This document shows, piece by piece, positions 8,819 through 17,555 of a stretch of DNA of 64,000 bases. Each line of letters opens with the position of its first letter. The stretch's first letter is position 1. A model generated the notes under the pieces. It saw only the letters and a list, made by a program, of their open reading frames with translations, was not told the origin of the DNA and did no database searches. The stretch lies in NCBI GenBank assembly GCA_016705475.1, contig JADIYD010000014.1, positions 248,001 to 312,000 on the forward strand, given 5' to 3'. Position numbers and translations under genes: made by a program. The DNA is from Betaproteobacteria bacterium. Lineage in GTDB: Bacteria > Pseudomonadota > Gammaproteobacteria > Burkholderiales > Rhodocyclaceae.

Positions 8819-11416
8819 TTACATCTCGACGGTCTCTGCCTGTTCGACAAACGACGGGATCTGGTCGAAGTTCATGTAGCGGTATACTTCAGCCGACTTG
8901 GCGTTCACCAGCTTGATCTGCTCCATGTATTCCGCGACGGTCACGATGCGACCAGCCAGCGCGCACATGGCGGCCAGTTCGGCGGAGCTCAGATAAACCT
9001 GAGTATCGATACCGAGGCGGTTCGGGAAGTTGCGGGTGGAAGTGGAGATCGCGGTCGAACCCTTGCGGATCTGTGCCTGGTTACCCATACACAGCGAACA
9101 ACCTGGCATTTCCATGCGGGCGCCGGACTTGCCGAGGGTGGCGTAGTAGCCTTCTTCGGTCAGGATCAGCGCATCCATCTTGGTCGGCGGGGCAACCCAC
9201 AGACGGGTCGGGATGTCGGAACGGCCTTCGAGAACCTTGGCGGCAGCACGGAAGTGGCCGATGTTGGTCATGCAGGAGCCGATGAAGACTTCGTCGATCT
9301 TGGCGCCGGCGACTTCGGAGAGGATCTTGACGTCGTCCGGATCGTTCGGGCAGGCCAAGATCGGTTCGGTGACTTCGGCCAGGTCGATTTCAATAACCGC
9401 AGCGTACTGGGCGTTGGCGTCAGCCTTGAGCAGCGTGCCGTTGGCGATCCAGTCTTCCATGGCGTTGATGCGGCGTTTCAGGGTACGGGCATCAGCGTAG
9501 CCTTCGGCGATCATCCACTTCATCAGGGTGATGTTCGAACGCATGTACTCGACCATCGGTTCCTTGTTCAGGGCGACGGCACAGGCAGCAGCGGAACGCT
9601 CGGCGGCAGCGTCGGACAGCTCAAAAGCCTGTTCGACCTTGAGGTTCGGCAGACCTTCGATTTCGAGGATGCGGCCGGAGAAGACGTTCTTCTTGCCCTT
9701 CTTCTCGACGGTCAGCAAGCCAGCCTTGATGGCGTACAGCGGAATGGCGTTGACCAGGTCACGCAGGGTGATGCCCGGCTGCATTTCGCCCTTGAAGCGG
9801 ACCAGCACGGATTCCGGCATGTCCAGCGGCATGACGCCGGTGGCGGCAGCAAAAGCAACCAGACCGGAACCGGCCGGGAAGGAGATGCCGATCGGGAAAC
9901 GGGTGTGCGAGTCACCACCGGTACCAACGGTATCCGGCAGCAGCAGGCGGTTCAGCCAGGAGTGGATGACGCCGTCGCCCGGGCGCAGTGCAACGCCACC
10001 ACGGGTCGAGATGAAGGACGGCAGTTCGCGGTGCATCTTGACGTCAACCAGCTTCGGATAGGCAGCGGTGTGGCAGAAGGACTGCATGACCAGATCGGCG
10101 GAGAAGCCGAGGCAAGCCAGGTCTTTCAGTTCGTCGCGGGTCATCGGGCCGGTGGTGTCTTGCGAACCGACGGTGGTCATCTTCGGCTCGCAGTAGGTGC
10201 CCGGCAGGATGCCGGTCACGCCGCAGGCCTTGCCGACCATCTTCTGGGCCAGCGAGTAAGCCTTGCCGTCGTCGGCCGGGTTCTGCGGCAGACGGAACAG
10301 GGTGGATTGCGGCAGGCCGAGGAATTCACGGGCCTTGGTGGTCAGGCCACGACCGATGATCAACGGAATACGGCCGCCAGCGCGGACTTCATCCATGATC
10401 ACGGCGGTCTTCAGCTGGGATTCAGCGATCACGGTGCCGTTCTTCAGTGCGGTGACCTTGGCGGTGGCGGCATCGACACGCAGTTCGATTTCGTCGCCCA
10501 TGTCCATCTGGCCGCAATCGAGTTCGATCGGCAGTGCGCCGGCATCTTCCATGGTGTTGAAGAAGATAGGCGCAATCTTGGAACCGAGGCAGACGCCACC
10601 GAAACGCTTGTTCGGAACAAAAGGAATGTCTTCGCCGGTGAACCACAGCACGGAGTTGGTGGCGGACTTGCGGGAAGAACCGGTACCGACCACGTCACCG
10701 ACGTAGGCGATCAGGTTGCCCTTCTTGGCCAGCGCTTCGAGTTGCTTCAACGGGCCGCGTGAGCCGGCTTCGTCAGCTTCGATACCCGGACGCGGGTTCT
10801 TGAGCATGGCCAGGGCGTGCAGCGGGATGTCAGGACGCGACCAGGCATCCGGGGCCGGCGACAGGTCGTCGGTATTGGTTTCGCCGGTGACCTTGAAAAC
10901 GGTCAGCTTCTGCGAAGCCGGGACTTCCGGACGCGAGGTGAACCACTCGGCGTCGGCCCACGACTGCATGACAGCCTTGGCGTTGGCAGCGGCGGTAGCG
11001 TTGCTGGACTTGGCCAGTTCGGCAACATCGTGGAAAAAGTCGAACACCAGCAGGGTCTTCTTCAGGCCTTCGGCAGCGACGGTGCCGCAGGTAGCGCAAC
11101 CCAGCAAGTCGATCAGCGGCTTGACGTTGTAACCGCCCAGCATGGTGCCGAGCAGTTCGGTGGCTTTTCCCCGGAGATCAGGGCGCAGGCTTCTTCACCC
11201 TTGGCAACCTTGGCCAGGAACTCGGCCTTGACCTTGGCGGCATCATCCACACCGGCCGGAACGCGGTAGGTGATCAACTCGACCAGGGCGGCGGCTTCAC
11301 CAGCGGGGGATTCTTCAGCAGGGCGACCAGTTCAGTGGTCTGTTGCTTGGACAGGGGCAGCGGGGGATACCGAGGGCTGCACGCTCTGCAACGTGGGCGC
11401 GATAGGCTTCAAGCAC
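8819..11416 (-). CDS. acnB: aconitate hydratase B, with three apparent frameshifts near the N-terminus
   Basis: Interconverts citrate and isocitrate in the TCA cycle (also 2-methylcitrate steps) in the cytosol. An uninterrupted frame runs from about 11143 to the stop at 8819 and carries the iron-sulfur cysteines (GSCMTNIGHF, CSLCMGNQ) and the swivel domain (VGTGSSRKSATNS). The N-terminal HEAT-like domain is encoded upstream from GTG 11416 (MLEAYRAHVAERAALGI, with AAGGAAG before it) but is broken at about 11366, 11306 and 11166. At each point one extra base in a C or A run restores the frame. With all three restored the protein is 866 residues, the normal AcnB length. I regard the gene as functional and the breaks as sequence errors. 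Confidence 0.9.
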
Positions 11417-11920
11417 GGCGACTTCCTTTCGTAAAGGGTTGCTCTGGGAAACGAATATTTTACGACAACGGCGGCGGCTGTTGGTTCGAAAACAAAGCCG
11501 CCATCCGTGACTTGCGGGTCTTATATATTTTATATGTTATATCACCTGCAAGGCTAGACCCGGATGGTGCAAACTTCAGTACACTCGCCCAATTGCCCGT
11601 TATTTAGGCACACACCCCAAAAACCTTGCCGCTCAATGGATTACAGCATCTGTCCCGAGCTTATCCACAAGCTTGTCCGACGCGAATGGGGATAAAGGGC
11701 GCAGATAACATGGGCTTGGGGTACATCAAGTTTGCTGCGCCGCATCAGAAACCGGCGCAAAGACCGGATCAGCCCCCAATCCGGATAGCGATACATTTCA
11801 TTTTTGGCCATTTTTCCCGGTTGACCGTGGAAGCATCCGCCGCTGGATGCGCAGACTTGCAAAACGGGTTTGCCCGTACAATTTAAGCCTTACCTCACCG
11901 CACATCCGCTCGGAACCGAC
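11417..11920. other. divergent intergenic region between acnB and the MoxR gene
   Basis: About 500 bases with no credible gene. The acnB-proximal part contains an AT-rich stretch (11520-11550) that probably carries the acnB promoter. A repeat copy lies at 11815-11853, close to the MoxR gene start. Nothing else is recognised. Confidence 0.5.
11815..11853 (-). repeat. dispersed uptake-like repeat, copy upstream of the MoxR gene
   Basis: On the minus strand: CCACGGTCAACCGGG, AAAAA, TGGCC, AAAAATGAAATG. The second A patch and the following GAAA match the copy at 49918-49955 closely, showing that conservation extends well beyond the core. Confidence 0.8.
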
Positions 11921-12766
11921 ATGAAATTTCAAGGCACCGATACCTACGTCGCCACGCGCGACCTGACGCTGGCGGTCAACGCCGCCATCGCCCTGCAACG
12001 CCCATTGCTCATCAAGGGCGAGCCCGGCACCGGCAAGACGCTGCTGGCCGAGGAAGTCGCCAGCGCGCTTGGCATGCCGCTGTTCCAGTGGCACATCAAA
12101 TCGACAACCAAGGCCCAGCAGGGGCTCTACGAATACGACGCCGTTTCCCGCCTGCGCGACTCGCAACTCGGCGATCCGCGCGTCGAGGACATTGGTCACT
12201 ACATCGTCCATGGCGTGCTCTGGCAGGCCTTCGAATGCGACGAGCCGTCGGTCGTCCTGATCGACGAGATCGACAAGGCCGACATCGAATTCCCCAACGA
12301 CCTGCTGCGCGAGCTCGACCGCATGGAATTCCATTGCTACGAGCTGCACCGCACGATCAAGGCAAAACACCGGCCGCTGATCATCATCACCTCCAACAAC
12401 GAGAAGGAGCTGCCCGACGCCTTCCTGCGCCGCTGCTTCTTCCACTACATCAAGTTCCCGGACAAGGAGACCATGCAGCGCATCGTCGCCGTTCATTTCC
12501 CGGTGCTCAAGCACGAGTTGCTCAAGGAAGCGCTGGAAGTCTTCTTCGACCTGCGCGACGTCCCCGGCCTCAAGAAAAAACCGTCGACGAGCGAACTGAT
12601 CGACTGGCTCAAACTGCTACTGGCTGAAGACATCCCGCCGGAAGCACTGCGTGCCAAGGAAGCAAAGGACGCCATTCCGCCGTTGCACGGCGCCCTGCTC
12701 AAAAACGAACAGGACGTCCATCTCTTTGAACGCCTGGCTTTCATGGCGCGCCGCAAGCAACCGTAA
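11921..12766 (+). CDS. MoxR-family AAA+ ATPase
   Basis: 281 residues from ATG 11921; an in-frame GTG-type extension upstream lacks support. Walker A GEPGTGKT (residues 33-40), Walker B VVLIDEIDK (about 111-119), sensor 1 TSNNEKELPDAFLRR. MoxR ATPases act as chaperones that insert metals or mature complexes together with VWA-domain partners. The next gene encodes exactly such a VWA protein and starts immediately after the stop codon, so the two form a MoxR/VWA unit of the CoxD/CoxE or CbbQ/CbbO type. The target is not indicated by the neighbours. Confidence 0.85.
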   Translation: MKFQGTDTYVATRDLTLAVNAAIALQRPLLIKGEPGTGKTLLAEEVASALGMPLFQWHIKSTTKAQQGLYEYDAVSRLRDSQLGDPRVEDIGHYIVHGVLWQAFECDEPSVVLIDEIDKADIEFPNDLLRELDRMEFHCYELHRTIKAKHRPLIIITSNNEKELPDAFLRRCFFHYIKFPDKETMQRIVAVHFPVLKHELLKEALEVFFDLRDVPGLKKKPSTSELIDWLKLLLAEDIPPEALRAKEAKDAIPPLHGALLKNEQDVHLFERLAFMARRKQP

Positions 12767-13939
12767 ATGCTGGTCGATTTCTTCCTGCACCTGAAGGCCC
12801 GCCAGCTTCCCGTTTCGACCAATGAGCTGCTGGCCCTGCTCGAAGCGCTCGAAGCCCGGCTGGTCAGTGGCAGTCTTGACGACTTCTACCTGCTGTCACG
12901 CGCCATCCTGGTCAAGGACGAAGCGCTTTACGACCGTTTCGACCGCGCTTTCGGCGAATACTTTCGCGGCATCGAAGCCCTGCCCGGCTTCGCACCGGAA
13001 GTGCCGGAAGAATGGCTGGAGCTGGCGGCGCGTAAGCACCTCTCGGAAGCCGACCGCCTCAAGCTGCAGAAACTCAGCTACGAGAAGATTTTCGAGCAAC
13101 TCAAGGAACGCCTGGCCGAGCAAAAGGAACGCCATTCGGGCGGCAGCAAGTGGATCGGTACCGCCGGCACCTCACCCTACGGCCACGGCGGCTACAACCC
13201 GGAAGGCGTGCGCATTGGCGGCGAATCGGTCGGCAATCGCACGGCCATCAAGGTCTGGGACCAGCGCGAATTCCGCAACCTCGATGACACAGTCGATCTC
13301 GGCGTGCGCAACATCAAGGTCGCCCTGCGTCGGCTACGCCACTTTGCCCGCAAGGGGGCAGCCACCGAACTCGACCTCGACGGCACCATCGCCGGCACCG
13401 CCCGCAACGGTGGCTGGCTCGACCTGCACCTGCGGCCCGAGCGCCACAACGCCGTCAAGGTGCTGCTCTTCCTCGACATCGGCGGTTCGATGGACGACCA
13501 CATCCAGGCCTGCGAAGAACTGTTCTCCGCCGCCCGCGCCGAGTTCAAGCATCTCGAACACTTCTACTTCCACAACTGCGTCTACGAAGGCGTGTGGAAG
13601 GACAATCGCCGGCGCCACGGCGAAAAGCTGTCGACCTGGGATGTCATCCACACCTACGGCCCGGACTACAAGCTCGTCTTCGTCGGCGATGCCAGCATGA
13701 GCCCCTACGAAATCGCCCGCCCCGGCGGCAGTGTCGAACACTGGAACGAAGAGGCTGGCGCCGTCTGGCTCGAACGCCTGCTCGCTACCTGGCCCCACGC
13801 CGCCTGGCTCAACCCGCTGCCGGAAGCACACTGGAGCTATACGTCGTCGATCCAGATGATCGAACAACTCCTCGGCAAACGCATGTTTCCGCTAACCATC
13901 GATGGTCTGGAGCGGGCGATGCGGAGCTTGTCGAAGTAA
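12767..13939 (+). CDS. VWA-domain (CoxE-like) protein
   Basis: 390 residues, starting on the base after the MoxR stop codon. The N-terminal half is helical (LHLKARQLPVSTNELLALL). The C-terminal von Willebrand A domain has the metal-ion-dependent adhesion site as LFLDIGGSMDDH (about 233-244), a DxGxS form of the usual DxSxS, followed by YGPDYKLVFVGDASM. Such proteins pair with MoxR ATPases to mature target complexes. Cytosolic; no signal peptide. Confidence 0.82.
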   Translation: MLVDFFLHLKARQLPVSTNELLALLEALEARLVSGSLDDFYLLSRAILVKDEALYDRFDRAFGEYFRGIEALPGFAPEVPEEWLELAARKHLSEADRLKLQKLSYEKIFEQLKERLAEQKERHSGGSKWIGTAGTSPYGHGGYNPEGVRIGGESVGNRTAIKVWDQREFRNLDDTVDLGVRNIKVALRRLRHFARKGAATELDLDGTIAGTARNGGWLDLHLRPERHNAVKVLLFLDIGGSMDDHIQACEELFSAARAEFKHLEHFYFHNCVYEGVWKDNRRRHGEKLSTWDVIHTYGPDYKLVFVGDASMSPYEIARPGGSVEHWNEEAGAVWLERLLATWPHAAWLNPLPEAHWSYTSSIQMIEQLLGKRMFPLTIDGLERAMRSLSK

Positions 13940-14106
13940 GCGCGGAATAGCCGCTGGGTTTCCGCCTCCGGCCAGGAGCAGTCATACAGAACTACCTCGC
14001 CAAACCGGTCGTTCGCAATTGGCTTATTCGCCCGCCAGAGGTTTGTGACGCATATGACATATTTGAGTTGTTATACTGACAGTGACAATTCCAAGTTAAG
14101 CTCCCC

Positions 14107-14901
14107 ATGAGTCTGAGTAGGTTGTACGCAGTCGAATTCGACGTCAGTCCAAGCGAACAGCTATGTGACGATGACGACGCGGTCTATTGCATTGGATCAC
14201 TCTTCGCCCTCAGGCGGCCCGAGTCCCTAAATGAAGTTGGCTCGGAATTTCCATTCGCAGACGAGCGCTTTCACTTGCGTAAGTATTCCGGTTCCTCTTA
14301 CGCGTACAAGCGTGACCTTCGCTCCCATCTTGCAGCCATTCGCCAGCGAGGCACTGTCCTTCTTGGCGCCTCCATCGTCAATCAACGCTTCATTCGCCAT
14401 GTTGGCAAAGCTGTGTGGGAAAAAGCAAACGGCCCAATCCCGGATCCCTCAAGCTTTAGTAAGAAGGGACGCCCTAGAGTTCTGCTTGGCGGCTATCCGG
14501 TTGATGATGAGGTACGGGCTCCCTACGAGATCCTTGCTGACGACCTGATCGTCTTGGGATGGCTTGCCTATGAAGCGATCTCAGTTCAGATCATGCTGAC
14601 CCAGATTTGCGGAGAACTGGTTCGGCTCCATGTTCTCCTCGACAGGTTGCCAAACGAAAAGGGGCTCAAGGCACAGAATAAGGGAGAACTCCTCAAGGCT
14701 ACTGTCACTCGGCTTACCGAACAGACCGTTGATGTAATTGGCCACCCAGATGTCACCGACCACCATCAGCGCGACCTGCTAGTGGATAACGTGGCCGGAC
14801 TTGCTCGCGAGATTTCCACCTGCGAACGCCCTGAAATGTGGCCGCAAGCGCTGAACGAAGTCTTTTCGCTACATCGAATTAATATTCGCAGAGGGACATA
14901 G
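14107..14901 (+). CDS. protein of unknown function, possible acquired gene
   Basis: 264 residues starting MSLSRLYAVEFDVSPSEQ. I do not recognise the family. There is no signal peptide or membrane segment; the second half is helical (EAISVQIMLTQICGELVRLH) and the first half has mixed strands. Base composition is visibly lower in GC than the flanking VWA and trmB genes, and codon use is less biased. It has its own AT-rich upstream region (14040-14100) with a TATACT box. These point to recent acquisition. No mobile element is adjacent. It could be a phage- or defence-related orphan, but nothing proves that. Confidence 0.5.
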   Translation: MSLSRLYAVEFDVSPSEQLCDDDDAVYCIGSLFALRRPESLNEVGSEFPFADERFHLRKYSGSSYAYKRDLRSHLAAIRQRGTVLLGASIVNQRFIRHVGKAVWEKANGPIPDPSSFSKKGRPRVLLGGYPVDDEVRAPYEILADDLIVLGWLAYEAISVQIMLTQICGELVRLHVLLDRLPNEKGLKAQNKGELLKATVTRLTEQTVDVIGHPDVTDHHQRDLLVDNVAGLAREISTCERPEMWPQALNEVFSLHRINIRRGT

Positions 14902-14988
14902 CTCCGCATCCCTGACCGGCCGCTTACCGAAGCTATCAATTGCCGCTTAGGGCACAAAGTTGCCGCCCTTTTCTCCGACTTCCGCAAC

Positions 14989-15303
14989 CTACAAAGGCGC
15001 TAACCCGCAGCGCTGGCGCGCCTTGTTGCAGGCGGCGTGTTCGGTATCGAACTCCCTGCAGGGCGAGGGCCGAACGTCGTAAATCGTGCATTGCACCACC
15101 ACCCCAACCTCACCGGCCAGCGCGACGCAGCGCGGCGGGCTGGCGTCGGTGCCGCACAGGCGGACGATGGCTGGTGTGACGGGCACCGTCATTTCCACCG
15201 GCACGCCCAGCCCCCAGGCGAAGGCGCCACCGGCCAGCTCGGCCGGGTGAAAGTCGACACGCAGGCTGGCACAGCAGGCGCCGCAGGTCTGACAGATGCT
15301 CAT
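14989..15303 (-). CDS. YkgJ-family cysteine-cluster protein
   Basis: 104 residues from ATG 15303. Cysteine cluster CQTCGACCAS at the N-terminus, then CG, RCVAL, C-IYDVRPSPCREF and a late C-NKARQRCGL, matching the zinc/iron-chelating CxxCxxCC family (UPF0153). Biochemical role unestablished. Its start codon overlaps the trmB stop as ATGA, so it is the last gene of dusC-trmB-ykgJ and translationally coupled. Confidence 0.82.
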   Translation of the reverse strand: MSICQTCGACCASLRVDFHPAELAGGAFAWGLGVPVEMTVPVTPAIVRLCGTDASPPRCVALAGEVGVVVQCTIYDVRPSPCREFDTEHAACNKARQRCGLAPL

Positions 15304-15980
15304 GGCAGGCTGACCCGGCAGCGCCACAGCTCGTGGCCGGAGGCGAGGTATTTCTTTTCGAAGGGCGTCATCGGGTCCGTTGTCCGCCACGGTTCGGCGA
15401 CGACCGGCTGGCCGCTGAGCAGGCTCAGCGCCTGGGCCATTTCCTCGATGTAGATGCGCCAGTTGCTTCGGCATTCGACTTCGCCGCCCAGTTCACGCCA
15501 CACCGGGAACACCGCGTGCCCCTGCCAGCGCCGGCCCAGATGGCCGATCTTCGGCCACGGGTTGGGGTAGAGGTTGTAATGGCGGGCGAGACGAACGCCG
15601 TTTTCGGCCAGCAGGCGCCAGAAATCGACCAGATCGGCCCGGATCAGTTGCGCGTTGGCCGGCATCGGCAAGGGTTTGCCACGGCTGATTCGGTCGACCG
15701 ACTGATCGACGCCAAAAACAAAATGATCGGGAAAGCTTTCGGCTATGCGCTGCGTGCTCCAGCCGACACCGCAGCCGGCATCGAGGATCAGCGGCGCCTG
15801 CGGATTCCACGCCTCACGCGCCGTCATCGCCAGCGCGAAGGCTTCGCGGTTGTAATCGGCAATCGGCTTCCGGAACGGGTGCGCCATGTGCCGGCGGACG
15901 AGCGCTTCGAGATCGCGGTGCGGTCCTTCCTGTGCGCTGGAGATGAAGCGGGAGTTGCCAGTCACGGGGTCGTCCGTCAT
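15300..15980 (-). CDS. TrmB-like (guanine-N7-) tRNA methyltransferase
   Basis: 226 residues from ATG 15980. SAM-binding motif LILDAGCGVGWST, then FGVDQS and the family hallmark NLYPNPWPK (the PWPK loop) that TrmB uses in catalysis. These point to 7-methylguanosine formation at position 46 of tRNA. The gene overlaps the dusC stop by 4 bases upstream and the YkgJ start downstream. Sequence around the methylase core is somewhat divergent from E. coli TrmB, so it may be the TrmB-like paralogue found in betaproteobacteria. Confidence 0.75.
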   Translation of the reverse strand: MTDDPVTGNSRFISSAQEGPHRDLEALVRRHMAHPFRKPIADYNREAFALAMTAREAWNPQAPLILDAGCGVGWSTQRIAESFPDHFVFGVDQSVDRISRGKPLPMPANAQLIRADLVDFWRLLAENGVRLARHYNLYPNPWPKIGHLGRRWQGHAVFPVWRELGGEVECRSNWRIYIEEMAQALSLLSGQPVVAEPWRTTDPMTPFEKKYLASGHELWRCRVSLP

Positions 15981-16948
15981 GCCGCCAGCCTTTCTGGCGT
16001 CAGCAGTCCTTCGGCGACCATTGCCGCATCGATGTCGGCGGCGCCCTTGATCGGCCGCAAAAGGCCATACAGCGCTTCGGCCTCCGGGTAGTGGCGCCGC
16101 ATCATGGCCAGCCACTGCTTGAGCCGGCCGCCGGCATGTACCGGCACCACTTTCTTGCGCACGCCCAGCCAGTAATCGGCCACAGCCGGCCGGATCTCAG
16201 CCCAGCCGCCGGTTGCCTCGTCAAATTCCTCACCGCGCACGCGCCGCGCCAGCAGCGGATCGGCTACGGCGCCGCGGCCGATCATGATGTCGGGGCAACC
16301 GGTCGCTGCCTGGCAATTGCGGAAGTCCTCGACAGTCCATACCTCGCCATTCGCAATCAGCGGTACGTCGATAGCCGCGCGCACCCGGTCGATCCATTCC
16401 CAGCGGGCTGGCGGGCGGTAGCCATCGAGTTTGGTCCGGCCATGCACGATCAGTTCGTCGATACCGGCGGCGACCAGCGCCTGAGCGTTTTCCACCGCCC
16501 GGCTGGTGTCCTCGATGCCGAGTCGCATTTTGGCCGTAAACGGGATGTTGACCGGAACAACGGCCCGCACGGCGCCGGCAATGGCGTTGAGCAATTCGGG
16601 CTCGCCGAGCAGTGCGGCACCGCCGCGATGACGGTTCACGGTTGGTGCCGGGCAGCCGAAATTGAGGTCGATGCCGGCCGGATTCAGGGTCACGAGTCGC
16701 GCCGCGTTTGCGGCCATCAGGAAGGGATCGGAACCCAGCAACTGGACGCGCATTGGCGTCCCGGCCGCCGTCTTGCTGCCGTTGAGCAGCTCCGGGCAGA
16801 TGCGCTCGTAGGTCTTGGCCGGCAGCACATTCGCCGACACCCGGACGAACTCGCAGATGCCCCAGTCGTAGCCGCCGATGGACGTCAGCACGCCGCGCAA
16901 CAAATCGTCGGCGAGCCCTTCCATGGGGGCGAGAATAATGCGGGACAT
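15977..16948 (-). CDS. dusC: tRNA-dihydrouridine synthase C
   Basis: 323 residues, full length. FMN-dependent reduction of uridine to dihydrouridine in the tRNA D loop (U16 in the DusC subfamily). Motifs: ILAPMEGLADDLLR at the N-terminus, DLNFGCPAPTVNRHRGGAALL with the catalytic Cys, KMRLG, HGRTKLDGY and IANGEVW. First gene of a three-gene overlapping unit with trmB and ykgJ, two of which modify tRNA. Confidence 0.9.
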   Translation of the reverse strand: MSRIILAPMEGLADDLLRGVLTSIGGYDWGICEFVRVSANVLPAKTYERICPELLNGSKTAAGTPMRVQLLGSDPFLMAANAARLVTLNPAGIDLNFGCPAPTVNRHRGGAALLGEPELLNAIAGAVRAVVPVNIPFTAKMRLGIEDTSRAVENAQALVAAGIDELIVHGRTKLDGYRPPARWEWIDRVRAAIDVPLIANGEVWTVEDFRNCQAATGCPDIMIGRGAVADPLLARRVRGEEFDEATGGWAEIRPAVADYWLGVRKKVVPVHAGGRLKQWLAMMRRHYPEAEALYGLLRPIKGAADIDAAMVAEGLLTPERLAA

Positions 16949-16985
16949 CGATTGTTTCCGGGCAAGGCGTTGAGGTGGCGCGCAT

Positions 16986-16991
16986 TATAAT
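16986..16991. promoter_or_regulatory. candidate -10 box between dusC and the PIN gene
   Basis: ATTATAAT lies between the divergent dusC (start 16948) and PIN (start 17000) genes and can be read as TATAAT on either strand. For the PIN gene it is only 9 bases from the ATG, so that transcript would be nearly leaderless. Confidence 0.3.
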
Positions 16992-16999
16992 CCCGCCCC

Positions 17000-17419
17000 A
17001 TGCTGCGCTTCGTACTCGATACCAATGTCGTCCTCGACCTCTTCCACTGGGGCAACACCGATGCCGTGCCGATCATGGCGGCGCTGGAGGCCGGGAAGAT
17101 CGAATGCTTCGTCGATGCGCGGACGCTGGACGAACTGCAACGCGTGCTGACCTACCCGCAACTCAAGCTGACGCCGGACATGATGGCCGAGCGCTACGCA
17201 CGCTATAGCGCACTGGTCCAGGTTTTTCCCGAGGGCGAAGCGCCGAAATTGCCGCGCTGCAAGGACCGCGACGACCAGAAGTTCCTCGAACTCGCCGCCC
17301 GTTGCAATGCCGATCTGCTGGTCAGCAAGGACAAGGAGTTGCTCAGGCTACGCGGTCGGACCACGCTGGGCTTTCAGATCGTGAAGCCGGCAGCAGCATC
17401 GGCGCTGCTCGCCGACTGA
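17000..17419 (+). CDS. PIN-domain protein (COG1569, putative toxin family)
   Basis: 139 residues. Acidic PIN motifs: FVLDTNVVLDLF (first Asp), DARTLDEL, then KDRDDQKFLELA and LLVSKDKELL. PIN domains are metal-dependent ribonucleases. This subfamily is annotated as a toxin component, but no antitoxin gene is adjacent on the same strand: the upstream neighbour is divergent dusC. It may therefore be a solitary PIN nuclease. Confidence 0.8.
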   Translation: MLRFVLDTNVVLDLFHWGNTDAVPIMAALEAGKIECFVDARTLDELQRVLTYPQLKLTPDMMAERYARYSALVQVFPEGEAPKLPRCKDRDDQKFLELAARCNADLLVSKDKELLRLRGRTTLGFQIVKPAAASALLAD

Positions 17420-17467
17420 GCCGGACTTCACTCCCGAGCGGCCTGAGTTCCTGAAGCCGTACCGGGT

Positions 17468-17510
17468 TTGCTACGGTCAACCGGAAAAAACAGCGAAAAT
17501 CGAAAATTGG
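17468..17510 (+). repeat. dispersed uptake-like repeat between convergent genes
   Basis: TTGCTACGGTCAACCGG, AAAAAA, CAGCG, AAAATCG, AAAATTGG: a perfect core with three A/T patches spaced about one helical turn apart. It lies between the PIN and rhodanese genes. Confidence 0.85.
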
Positions 17511-17519
17511 TGACGCGGC

Positions 17520-17543
17520 GACCCGGCCATTGCTGACCGGGTC
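17520..17543 (-). terminator. possible terminator of the rhodanese gene
   Basis: A 7-bp GC-rich stem GACCCGG/CCGGGTC with a 10-base loop lies 13 bases after the rhodanese stop. On the minus strand the T-rich side of the adjacent repeat (AATTTTCGATTTTCG) follows and could serve as the U tract. Confidence 0.45.
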
Positions 17544-17555
17544 GGAAATGCGTGA

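Noticed and set aside
8780..10762. 660-codon open frame on the plus strand
   Set aside because: Antisense to acnB; its protein is low complexity and the acnB frame has clear enzyme motifs.
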